A stretch of 64,000 nucleotides of DNA. It comes from Variovorax saccharolyticus (GTDB lineage Bacteria > Pseudomonadota > Gammaproteobacteria > Burkholderiales > Burkholderiaceae_C). The stretch is taken from the NCBI RefSeq assembly GCF_030316765.1, contig NZ_JASZYT010000021.1, forward strand, positions 1 through 64,000, given 5' to 3'. Under the pieces are notes generated by a model that saw only the letters and a list, made by a program, of their open reading frames with translations, made no database searches and was not told where the DNA came from. This document shows, piece by piece, positions 43,754-51,835 of the stretch. How positions within the stretch are numbered: the first letter of the stretch is position 1; each line of letters begins with the position of its first letter. Both the position numbers and the translations under genes were made by a program.

Positions 43754-43837
43754 GTGCGCCAGAGCTTTTGCTCCCTCAGCCGGGCGTAGGTCTGGCGCAC
43801 CCGATCTAGCTGTTCAGGCCCAAACGGGGTTTTGGGC
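43754..43837. repeat. Two inverted repeats in the gap before the FAD/Fe-S oxidase gene
   Basis: A perfect 10-base inverted repeat (GTGCGCCAGA at 43754-43763, TCTGGCGCAC at 43791-43800) has a 27-base interior. It is followed by a 7-base hairpin (GCCCAAA at 43818-43824, TTTGGGC at 43831-43837). They lie after the stop at 43710 and before the start at 43916. They could be a terminator region, an operator or a mobile-element remnant. Confidence 0.45.
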
Positions 43838-43915
43838 GTGCGCTCTTGAACTAACGAGGCCGTGATTCCTTGACATGGTACGAATCTGGCTAGCCTTTGA
43901 CGAGGACAATTTCAT

Positions 43916-46897
43916 ATGTTCAAGAAGCTTCTAGCCTCTGATCCAGAACTGATCGGACGGCCCGATGTGACGTCGCAAGTCGACGCTCTATCTGAAGAGC
44001 TGGTCGACGGAACGCCAGCGATCCTGAAGTCAGACCTGGTTGCCTTGCTGGGTGAGGATGTCGTGCTGCACCGAGCGATTGACCTGGTGCGATATGCTTC
44101 CGACGCAAGCGCCTACCGTCTCATTCCTCAGGTTGTCCTGCTGCCGCGCAATGCCGATGACGTCGCAAAGATCTTCACCTATTGTCGAGAAAACAAGCGC
44201 CATGCCACGTTCCGCGCAGGGGGTACGAGCCTCAACGGTCAGGCGCAGTCCGACGACATCCTGATCGATGTGCGTCGCCACTGGTACGGCGCAAAGGTGG
44301 AAGCCGATGGGCTCCGACTCCGAGCGCGCACCGGGACCATTCTCGGACATTGCAATTCGATGTTGACTCGCTACCGGCGACGGCTAGGTCCGGATCCTGC
44401 GAGCGAGAGTGCCTGCACTGTCGGAGGCGTGATTGCCAATAATTCTGGCGGAATGCGTTGCACGGTGCAGCGCGATGCATACAGCACAGTGGCGGCGTTG
44501 ACCTTCGTACTGCCGTCCGGCGCGATCATCGATTCCTCGGCAGCCGACGCAGAATCAGCATTTGCCACGGCCGCGCCTGAGCTGGCCAGTGGGCTCTTGG
44601 ATCTTCAACGAGAAATACTCGCCGACGCGGGCTTGGTCGCGCGCATACGCCGCAAATACTCGATTCGCAACACACACGGGTACCGAATGTGTGCTTTTCT
44701 GGACGGTGACACGCCGCTGCAGATATTTCGTCGCCTACTCGTCGGTTCTCAAGGCACGTTGGCGTTTGTCGGCGAGGCCGTCATCGAGACGGTTCCGATA
44801 CCAGAAGTGACAGGCGTGGCGTGGATCGCGTTTTCTTCGATTGATGAATGCGTCGCTCTGGTGCCCGATCTCGTCTCACTCGGCGCCACAGCAGTCGAGC
44901 TGATGGTGGCGCCGGCCCTGGTGGCAGCCGCGCAGGCCTTTGAAGGAACGCCCACCTACTGGAGGTCGCTGGATCCGAATGCAGCTGCGCTGCTGGTTGA
45001 GTACGGTGCACCCGATGCGAGGGCGCTCGCGTTGGTTGAGCAACAGGTAGAAGTTCTTGCCGCGAGGACAAGACCGGTTCATCCGGTCGAGTTCACTAGC
45101 GTCGCCGAAGCGATCGAGTTGGCCTGGCATGTGCGGGAGGGACTGCTTGGCTTGGTGGGAAAGGTACGTCCTGCTGGCTCCAGCATGGTCATCGAGGACG
45201 TCTGCTTCCCGCCGGAACGACTTGCGGAAGGGGCCCGGGATGTACAGGCCCTGCTGAGCAAGCACGGATTCTTAGGCGGGGTTGCGGGGCATGCAGCCCA
45301 CGGCAATCTTCATTTCAATCTTATGGCGGACTTCTCCGACTCAGGCGACCTGGATCGCTATTCCGCTTTCATGTCCGAACTGGTAGACCTCATCGTCGGG
45401 AAGTACGATGGTTCGCTCAAGGCGGAACACGGAACGGGCATGAACATGGCGCCGTTCCTGGAGCGCGAATGGGGCGCGAAGGTAACGGATATCATGTGGC
45501 GACTCAAGGCGCTCGCCGATCCTTTCGGCATTCTTGCACCTGATGTCATCCTCACGCGCAATCCGCTGCTTCATCTCCAGTCGCTGAAGTCAGTCCCGAC
45601 CATCGAGAACGTGACGGGTTCGATGCACTGCATCGAGTGCGGCTTCTGCGAGCCCGTTTGCCCGAGCAGAAACGTGACCATGACACCGAGACAACGCATT
45701 GTGGTCCGTCGCGAGATGGCTCGGCAGGCTCCGGAGTCTCCCATGCTGGCGAAACTGCAGGCCGAGTATCAATACGACGGAATCGAGACTTGTGCCGGCG
45801 ACGGGACCTGTGCGATTCAGTGCCCGGTCGGAATCAACACGGGTGAGTTGATCAAGTCGTTTCGCATGGCGGAGAATGGGGAAACAGCCGAGGCTGTGGC
45901 GTTGATCCTTGCCAGGAACTGGTCAAAGGTGGAGAGTTTGACGCGCACGGGCTTGCGCGCGACCGACATCGCGGCGAAAGTTCTCGGGGTCGGGGCGCTG
46001 ACGGGGATCATGGCCGGTGTCCGGACCATGGTGAGCAATGACTTGATACCTGCAATTCCGGGTCCGATGCCACTTGCCGCCGGCGCGCTTCCGGCGACGT
46101 GTCGAGACGGTGCCGCTGCTGTGTATTTTCCTGCCTGCATCAACCGAATGTTCGGCCGCGAGCCAGGGCACGCATCAATGCCTTCACTGGCAGACGCGTT
46201 GCTCGCCGTCTCGGAACGGGCCGGCCGCCCGCTATGGATTCCCTCGGATGTCGCGGGTTTGTGTTGCTCGACGCCTTGGCACTCCAAGGGCTATCGAAGA
46301 GGACATGAGTTCATGGCCAACGCGATCGCAGATGCGCTTTGGCGTTGGAGCGATGGCGCTGCACTGCCTGTCGTCGTCGATGCCGCGTCCTGCACCCTGG
46401 GGCTTCTCGACGATGTTGGCAGGCATTTGGATCCCGAACGAAAGGCAAGGCACGACCAGTTGGATATTCGTGACTCGATCACCTGGTGCCATGACCTTCT
46501 TCCGCTGCTGCCCATATCTCGCAAGCTTCCGCGCGTGGCTGTTCATCCGACTTGTTCTATCGCGCATTTGGGGCTCGTGAAGCAATTGAACGAGATTGCA
46601 TCGACCCTGGCCGATGACGTTGAGGTGCCAATCGGAACCACCTGTTGTGGCACGGGCGGCGACCGCGGCTTGCTGCATCCCGAACTCGTGGTGTCGGCAA
46701 CCCGGGAGGTGAAGGCTGCACTCGACGCTCACCCCGCCGATGCCTACCTGTCAGCAAACCGCACCTGCGAAATGGGAATGCTGCATGCTACGGGACGCCC
46801 TTACGAATCGTTCGCCTTTCTGTTGGACGAGCTGAGCCGTCCTATCTCAGCTGACCGACTGAGGTCAGGCTCAAGAACCGGTTCTCCCAGTCCTTGA
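43916..46897 (+). CDS. Fused FAD-linked 2-hydroxyacid dehydrogenase with Fe-S (GlpC/CCG) domain
   Basis: A 993-residue enzyme joining an FAD-binding PCMH/GlcD-type oxidase half (about 1-560) with a GlpC-like half (about 580-985). FRAGGTSLNGQAQ and GGVIANNSGGMRC are FAD-binding stretches; AHGNLHFNL and KAEHGTGMNMAPF belong to the oxidase C-domain. Fe-S cysteines are in CIECGFCEPVCPS and CAGDGTCAIQCPVGI. Two CCG-type motifs (LCCSTPW and TCCGTGGDRG) end the protein. Proteins of this build (YdiJ/Dld-II type) oxidise D-2-hydroxyacids such as D-lactate and pass electrons to the respiratory chain. GAGGA lies before ATG 43916. The exact substrate is unknown; the Asp/Arg set was not checked against a structure. 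Confidence 0.88.
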   Translation: MFKKLLASDPELIGRPDVTSQVDALSEELVDGTPAILKSDLVALLGEDVVLHRAIDLVRYASDASAYRLIPQVVLLPRNADDVAKIFTYCRENKRHATFRAGGTSLNGQAQSDDILIDVRRHWYGAKVEADGLRLRARTGTILGHCNSMLTRYRRRLGPDPASESACTVGGVIANNSGGMRCTVQRDAYSTVAALTFVLPSGAIIDSSAADAESAFATAAPELASGLLDLQREILADAGLVARIRRKYSIRNTHGYRMCAFLDGDTPLQIFRRLLVGSQGTLAFVGEAVIETVPIPEVTGVAWIAFSSIDECVALVPDLVSLGATAVELMVAPALVAAAQAFEGTPTYWRSLDPNAAALLVEYGAPDARALALVEQQVEVLAARTRPVHPVEFTSVAEAIELAWHVREGLLGLVGKVRPAGSSMVIEDVCFPPERLAEGARDVQALLSKHGFLGGVAGHAAHGNLHFNLMADFSDSGDLDRYSAFMSELVDLIVGKYDGSLKAEHGTGMNMAPFLEREWGAKVTDIMWRLKALADPFGILAPDVILTRNPLLHLQSLKSVPTIENVTGSMHCIECGFCEPVCPSRNVTMTPRQRIVVRREMARQAPESPMLAKLQAEYQYDGIETCAGDGTCAIQCPVGINTGELIKSFRMAENGETAEAVALILARNWSKVESLTRTGLRATDIAAKVLGVGALTGIMAGVRTMVSNDLIPAIPGPMPLAAGALPATCRDGAAAVYFPACINRMFGREPGHASMPSLADALLAVSERAGRPLWIPSDVAGLCCSTPWHSKGYRRGHEFMANAIADALWRWSDGAALPVVVDAASCTLGLLDDVGRHLDPERKARHDQLDIRDSITWCHDLLPLLPISRKLPRVAVHPTCSIAHLGLVKQLNEIASTLADDVEVPIGTTCCGTGGDRGLLHPELVVSATREVKAALDAHPADAYLSANRTCEMGMLHATGRPYESFAFLLDELSRPISADRLRSGSRTGSPSP

Positions 46898-46919
46898 CCC
46901 GACCCGGGTTCCTGCCGAT

Positions 46920-47384
46920 TCAACGAGTGCTTGCGACAGCGGGGCGGGTCGCGCGCTGCTGCCCGCGCATCGCGGTGAGCTCGAACGAACCACTGTCCTC
47001 GTTGTAGAACGCGTCCAGCTGACCGCTCTTCTCGGCAGCCGCGAGCTCGGCCTTCACCTCCGAGCGAGGCTCGGTCAAGGATTGGTGGCGCGAGAGGTAG
47101 AACGAGCCACTGTCGGTGCCGTCCAGAACGTTGAGGGTGCCGTCGGCGCGCGCCTCTGCAACTTGAGCTTTGACTTCACTGCGTGGCTCGGCGGAGTGAA
47201 AGTGCGCGGCAAGGTAGGCCGAGCCGCTGTCTTCCCCGTCGAACGCGGCGATCTGTCCGCTTGCTTGCGCAGCCTTGAGTTGCGCTTTCACCTCGGCGCG
47301 GGACATTCCCTGCGCCGATGCGGCCCCGGCGGCGAGAACCATGGATGCGGCCACGAGGGCCATACGTGCGTTGAGCTTGATCAT
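46920..47384 (-). CDS. DUF4148-like secreted protein with three 39-residue repeats
   Basis: A 154-residue protein. Signal peptide MIKLNARMALVAASMVLAAG ends with AASA. The mature part is three tandem 39-residue units (about 28-66, 67-105, 106-143). Each opens with (S/P)R.EVKA.(L/V).A....G and contains (E/T)DSGS.(Y/E)L. Single copies of the R.EV.A.L..A...G pattern define DUF4148 proteins of Burkholderiales. AGGAAG lies before ATG 47384; a longer reading to 47471 lacks a signal. It stands alone, convergent with the FAD/Fe-S oxidase gene. Function unknown. Confidence 0.8.
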   Translation of the reverse strand: MIKLNARMALVAASMVLAAGAASAQGMSRAEVKAQLKAAQASGQIAAFDGEDSGSAYLAAHFHSAEPRSEVKAQVAEARADGTLNVLDGTDSGSFYLSRHQSLTEPRSEVKAELAAAEKSGQLDAFYNEDSGSFELTAMRGQQRATRPAVASTR

Positions 47385-47762
47385 GATCTTCCTTTGTGCA
47401 TCTGAATGTGAAGGAGGCCAAGCCGACAGATGCGTCCGACGACCTCGTAGCAATTCCCTTGACATCGACAACTGCTTGTTTCGCTGTCGGCCTGTCTCGG
47501 TAGCTCTACTGTCGCGCCCACACGTTGCGTGTTGATTGCCTGACGCGCGATGGTGATACGGGTGAAACAGACATCAATCCAGATGAAATGGGACTTCACC
47601 GGCAAATGGCTGTTTGCTTTCTTGCGCCTCGTTCCGCGACCGACCCGCACCTGCACCTGGGCCTCTGCGGACCCCGAGTTGAAGGATGGCACGGGGGGGC
47701 CCAAGCGGACTCCGCGTCCGCCCGGGAATCGATATTGCCGGATCTCGGCAGGGCAGTCCGGA
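47385..47762. other. Gene-free stretch between the DUF4148-like and GST genes
   Basis: About 380 bases holding the promoter of the DUF4148-like gene (left) and the 3' side of the GST gene (right). I see no gene, strong dyad or repeat. Base composition shifts from the lower-GC middle block to the higher-GC right flank in this area. Confidence 0.4.
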
Positions 47763-48395
47763 TCAGAGCGCCATCGACGCGCGTTCTCCCATGGCCAGCC
47801 GCCAGCGTTGCAGATGGGGGTGTCGATCGCCCGGCTTGACCTTCACGACACGTGCAAAGTCGACCGCGACCACCGCGGTGATGTCGGCGATGCTGAACCG
47901 GTCTGCGGCGACGAAGGCATGCGCTTCCAGGCGCTCGTTCAGCGCGTCGAAGAAGTGCTGAACTCGCACGAGCCCACGCTGTGCCAGCTCCGGGATCTGC
48001 GCATAGTCCACAGGCCCGGGCAGTGCCCGATTCGCCATCGCCGGCGCGCTGTTGCGAAGCGCCTCCGCGATGGCCATGAGGCCTTCGAACTCGATGCGCC
48101 AGTTCCAGCTCGCTATCTCTGCCTTTTCCTTGGGCGAACTTCCCAGCAAGTCCGGCTCCGGGTACCGGGCCTCAAGGTAGGCGGCGATCGCGGCGTTGTC
48201 GGCCAGCTTCAGGCCCTCTTCGGTGTGCAGCATGGGCACCGTGCACTGCGGGTTCATGCTTCGGTACGCCTCGCTCATTTGTTCACCGTTCCGGAGGTCG
48301 ACCTGAACCGTCTCGTGGGATACGCCCTTCTCGGCCAGGAGTATGCGGGCACGGCGTGGGCTCGGAGCCGTCGCGCAGTCGTAGAGCGTGATCAT
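47763..48395 (-). CDS. Glutathione S-transferase
   Basis: A 210-residue cytosolic GST. The N-terminal thioredoxin-like domain (MITLYDCATAPSPRRARILL) contains a Ser in the usual catalytic position and CTVPMLHTEEGLKLADNAAI as the glutathione-binding loop (cis-Pro). The C-terminal helical domain ends with FSIADITAVVAVDFARVVKV, the family N-capping motif. It lies 30 bases downstream of the YghU-type gene and is probably co-transcribed with it. Confidence 0.88.
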   Translation of the reverse strand: MITLYDCATAPSPRRARILLAEKGVSHETVQVDLRNGEQMSEAYRSMNPQCTVPMLHTEEGLKLADNAAIAAYLEARYPEPDLLGSSPKEKAEIASWNWRIEFEGLMAIAEALRNSAPAMANRALPGPVDYAQIPELAQRGLVRVQHFFDALNERLEAHAFVAADRFSIADITAVVAVDFARVVKVKPGDRHPHLQRWRLAMGERASMAL

Positions 48396-48425
48396 CGTCG
48401 CGTACTTTCGATGGAGGATGAAGCT

Positions 48426-49307
48426 TCAAAGAGGTGCTGCCAGCTTGTCCTGGGTCTGCGTTTCGAAGTCGCCTGCGTCGTGGCGCTCGTGCAACTGGCT
48501 GGCCGGCTGGCCCCAGGTGCGATTGACCATGCGGCCTCGCCGCACCGCAGGCCGTTGGGCGATCTGGTCTGTCCAGCGCAGGACGTTGCGGTACTCATGG
48601 ACCTGCAGGAACTCCCCGGCCTCATAGAGCTGGCCTTTGACGAGCGTGCCGTACCACGGCCAGACCGCCATGTCGGCGACCGTGTACTCATCGCCTGCCA
48701 GGTATTCGCTCTGGGCGAGACGCTGGTCCAGGACGTCCAGCTGTCGTTTGGCCTCCATCGCGTAGCGGTCGATGGCGTATTCGATCTTGCTCGGCGCATA
48801 GGCGTAGAAGTGTCCGAAACCGCCCCCGAGAAACGGCGCACTGCCCATTTGCCAGAACAGCCATGAGAGGCATTCGGCGCGCGCCTCGCCTCCGGCCGGG
48901 AGAAACGCGCCGCCAAACTTTTCGGCGAGGTGCAGAAGGATCGCGCCGGATTCGAACACCCGCACCGGCGCCGGTCCGCTGCGGTCCAGCAATGCCGGAA
49001 TCTTGGCGTTGGGGTTGACCGCGACGAATCCGCTGCCGAACTGCTCGCCTTCGTTGATGCGGATGAGCCAGGCGTCGTATTCGGCGCCGTGGTGGCCCAG
49101 CTCGAGCAACTCCTCCAGCATCACCGTGACCTTGACCCCATTCGGAGTCGCCAGGGAATAGAGCTGCAGTGGGTGGCGGCCTACCGGCAGTTCCTTGTCG
49201 TGGGTCGGACCCGCGACAGGACGGTTGATGTTCGCGAAGCGGCCACCGTTGTCCTTCTTCCAGGACCAGACAGTCGGCGGGGTATATGACGAGGACGGCT
49301 CATCCAT
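48426..49307 (-). CDS. yghU: YghU-type glutathione transferase / disulfide-bond oxidoreductase
   Basis: A 293-residue Nu-class GST. The N-terminal extension PPTVWSWKKDNGGRFANINRP is diagnostic of YghU. HPLQLYSLATPNGVKVTVML opens the thioredoxin-like domain with the Thr-Pro-Asn active-site segment, and NPNAKIPALLD plus VFESGAILLHLAEK bind glutathione. YghU enzymes have disulfide reductase activity with two bound GSH. The start 49307 was set by the family N-terminus; a longer in-frame reading to 49601 is rejected. Confidence 0.9.
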   Translation of the reverse strand: MDEPSSSYTPPTVWSWKKDNGGRFANINRPVAGPTHDKELPVGRHPLQLYSLATPNGVKVTVMLEELLELGHHGAEYDAWLIRINEGEQFGSGFVAVNPNAKIPALLDRSGPAPVRVFESGAILLHLAEKFGGAFLPAGGEARAECLSWLFWQMGSAPFLGGGFGHFYAYAPSKIEYAIDRYAMEAKRQLDVLDQRLAQSEYLAGDEYTVADMAVWPWYGTLVKGQLYEAGEFLQVHEYRNVLRWTDQIAQRPAVRRGRMVNRTWGQPASQLHERHDAGDFETQTQDKLAAPL

Positions 49308-49431
49308 GCAGCGATCTCCAGGGGCGGGAAAAGGCGCACGATACCGCGTCCAGGGTGTACCGGTGCTGGCGAAGGCATGCCGGAATGATGCTGCTGGTAC
49401 GGGCGTCTTTCGGACCGCCGCCCTTCCATGT

Positions 49432-50136
49432 CTACAGCCCCAGCAAGCGTGCGAGGTCGGAGCCCTTCTCTTTCGTGCGGGGCGCGACATGGCTTTCGAG
49501 GTGCTGCAGATGGGACAGCATGCGCCGGACCGCCTGCTCCCGGTCGCCCGCAAGAATGGCGGCAACGATGTCGGCGTGTTCGTGCTCGGAGCAGGACACA
49601 CTTTGCCCCGGGTCGCCGTGAGCCAGGAAGATCAGCGGAGTGCGCGCCACCAGTTGTTCCAGGAATTCGGCCAGCACCGCGTTGCCTGCGTACTTGGCAA
49701 GTCGCACATGAAAGTCCGCAGAGAGCTTGATGCCTACCCTCATGTCGCCAGCGCCGTAGGCGTGACTCTCCTGCTTCATGAGCTGACGCAGCTCTTTCGC
49801 GTCCTTGGCGCTGATGAAGCCGACCAGGTTCTCGACCACGGCCGATTCCACGAGTCGGCGAGCGGCAAAAATCTGTCCCACCTCCTCCAAGGAAGGACTG
49901 GCGACCGACGCCCCGTACTGTGAGCGGATAGTCACCACTTTCGCGGTGGCCAGGCGTACCAGCGCCTTGCGGATCACGCCTCGCGTGACGCCGAACGCCT
50001 CGGCGAGCGGCACCTCCTTGAGCTTCGTGCCAGGGAGGAGGCGATGGTCAAGGATGCCTTCGTAGAGCGTTCGATAGACGCGCTCCTCGGGGCTGTCCGT
50101 GCTCGACTCGACCGCGTTGCTCATGTTGACCCCCAT
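49432..50136 (-). CDS. GntR-family regulator (FCD subgroup)
   Basis: A 234-residue regulator. The winged helix is at about 20-85 (LPGTKLKEVPLAEAFGVTRG then VIRKALVRL), and an all-helical FCD ligand domain at about 95-225 contains DFHVRLAKYAGN and SCSEHEHADIVAAILAGD, whose His residues likely bind a metal-carboxylate effector. It diverges from xdhA, so xdhAB and the downstream importer are likely targets. Start 50136 has GGAG upstream; ATG 50124 is also possible. Paired sites ATGTGCGCAC and ATGTGCACAT lie in the shared promoter region. Confidence 0.88.
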   Translation of the reverse strand: MGVNMSNAVESSTDSPEERVYRTLYEGILDHRLLPGTKLKEVPLAEAFGVTRGVIRKALVRLATAKVVTIRSQYGASVASPSLEEVGQIFAARRLVESAVVENLVGFISAKDAKELRQLMKQESHAYGAGDMRVGIKLSADFHVRLAKYAGNAVLAEFLEQLVARTPLIFLAHGDPGQSVSCSEHEHADIVAAILAGDREQAVRRMLSHLQHLESHVAPRTKEKGSDLARLLGL

Positions 50137-50232
50137 GTCGCTCCATTCATCCTGCGCGTCCCCTGTGACCCCAGGAGATTCTGAGCCTCGCCCGCCGCGG
50201 GAAAGGCCGCCATCCAATTCTATGCTTACAAA

Positions 50233-50280
50233 AAATGTGCGCACTTGGCTCACGAAAATGGTGACATTAAATGTGCACAT
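50233..50280. promoter_or_regulatory. Two AAATGTGCRCA sites, candidate GntR operators
   Basis: AAATGTGCGCAC (50233-50244) and AAATGTGCACAT (50269-50280, containing the perfect palindrome ATGTGCACAT) lie 36 bases apart in the gap between the divergent GntR gene and xdhA, an A/T-rich patch. Binding by the adjacent GntR protein is inferred. Confidence 0.5.
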
Positions 50281-50359
50281 AGCGACACTGCCATCACCCC
50301 GTACCTGCCAGTGCGGTCGGGAAGCGACGCAGTTGGCCTTCTTTGAGGAGTACGTTCAG

Positions 50360-51832
50360 ATGTCCAGTCCCCATGCGGATGCCCCCCGGCGGGCGCCCGC
50401 GACGATCACGATGCTGGTGAACGGCAAGCCGCATCGCATCGATTGCCCCGATTCCAACGCGACACTCCTCACGCACCTGCGCGAGACGCTCTGCCTCACA
50501 GGCACGAAGGAAGGCTGCGCCGAGGGTGACTGCGGCGCCTGTACCGTTGTCGTCACCGAAAGGTTCGGAGACGGCATGCGCAGCCGCGCGGTGAATGCAT
50601 GCATCCAGTTGCTGCCCACCTTGCATGGCAAGGAAGTCACGACGGTGGAGGGCCTGCAGGGCGCCGATGGCGGCCTGCATCCCGTGCAGCAAGCCATGGT
50701 CGACTGCCATGCCTCGCAGTGCGGCTTCTGCACGCCAGGCATCGTGATGTCGCTGCATGCCCTGTCGACGTCGACGCCGAATCCGACGCGCACGCAGGTC
50801 GAATGCGCGCTCGCCGGCAACCTGTGCCGATGTACAGGGTATCGGCCGATCGTCGACGCGGCCCTTCAGGCCGATGCCGGGGGATTCACATCGGCCCCGA
50901 CGGACGCTCGTGCACGCAAGCCGGACGAAGCCGCCCAAGGCGCCGTTGTCGTGGATCGCCCGATGCGCCTCTACTGGGCGCCGGAAACGCTGGCCGAGTT
51001 CGCGCAGTTGCGTGTCCGCCACCCTGAGGCCGCAATCCTCGCCGGAGGCACCGACCTGGGCCTCACGATCACCAAGAAGCGCCAGGATCTGCCAGCGCTT
51101 CTCTACATCGGAAGAATCGACGAACTGCGGCAGATCGCCCACTCGGCGAGCCACCTGGAGATCGGGGCGGCCGCGACCTTGGCCGATGCGTTCGAGCCTA
51201 TGGTGGAGCACTTTCCCGAGCTGGCGGAATGGGCGCGGCGCTTTGCGTCGCCGCCGATCCGCAACGTGGGCACGCTGGGCGGCAATATCGGCAACGGTTC
51301 TCCGATCGGCGACTCCATGCCGGTGCTCATGGCTTTGGGCGCGAGCCTGGTGCTGCGCTGCGGCTCGGGCAAGCGCGAAGTCTCGCTGGACATGTTCTAT
51401 ACCGGGTACCAGCGCAATGTGCTCGCTCCGGGTGAATTCATCGAGCGCATCCGCATTCCGCTGCGCGTGGCCGGCAGCCACTTGCGGGCCTACAAGATTT
51501 CCAAGCGCTTCGATCAGGACATCTCTGCCTTGTGCGCGGCCTTCGCGATCCGCGTGGAAGGTGGACGGGTGGCGCACGCCCGCATCGCCTTTGGCGGCAT
51601 GGCTGCGGTGCCCCGGCGCGCGCTTCGCTGCGAGGCTGCGCTGACCGGAAAGGCCTGGGGCAATGACGCCGTCCAGGCGGGGATGGAGGCGCTGGCCCTG
51701 GACTTCGAGCCCATCGACGACATGCGCGCCACCAGCGGCTACCGCCGGTTGGTAGCACAGAACCTGCTCTACAAGTGCCTGCTCGAGACGACCGCTGGCG
51801 GTCGCATCAGCGTGGTCGCCAGCGAGGCCTGA
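50360..51832 (+). CDS. xdhA: Xanthine dehydrogenase small subunit (2Fe-2S and FAD)
   Basis: A 490-residue protein. The first 2Fe-2S cluster uses Cys53, Cys58, Cys61 and Cys81 (CAEGDCGAC); the second uses Cys121, Cys124, Cys156 and Cys158 (CGFCTPG, CRCTG). The FAD-binding domain follows (ILAGGTDLGL, NVGTLGGNIGNGSPIGD) and then the CO-dehydrogenase flavoprotein C-domain. It forms, with XdhB, the heterodimer that hydroxylates hypoxanthine and xanthine to urate. GAGGAG lies before ATG 50360; longer readings run into the promoter region. The next gene starts three bases after the stop. Confidence 0.92.
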   Translation: MSSPHADAPRRAPATITMLVNGKPHRIDCPDSNATLLTHLRETLCLTGTKEGCAEGDCGACTVVVTERFGDGMRSRAVNACIQLLPTLHGKEVTTVEGLQGADGGLHPVQQAMVDCHASQCGFCTPGIVMSLHALSTSTPNPTRTQVECALAGNLCRCTGYRPIVDAALQADAGGFTSAPTDARARKPDEAAQGAVVVDRPMRLYWAPETLAEFAQLRVRHPEAAILAGGTDLGLTITKKRQDLPALLYIGRIDELRQIAHSASHLEIGAAATLADAFEPMVEHFPELAEWARRFASPPIRNVGTLGGNIGNGSPIGDSMPVLMALGASLVLRCGSGKREVSLDMFYTGYQRNVLAPGEFIERIRIPLRVAGSHLRAYKISKRFDQDISALCAAFAIRVEGGRVAHARIAFGGMAAVPRRALRCEAALTGKAWGNDAVQAGMEALALDFEPIDDMRATSGYRRLVAQNLLYKCLLETTAGGRISVVASEA

Positions 51833-51835
51833 TCC

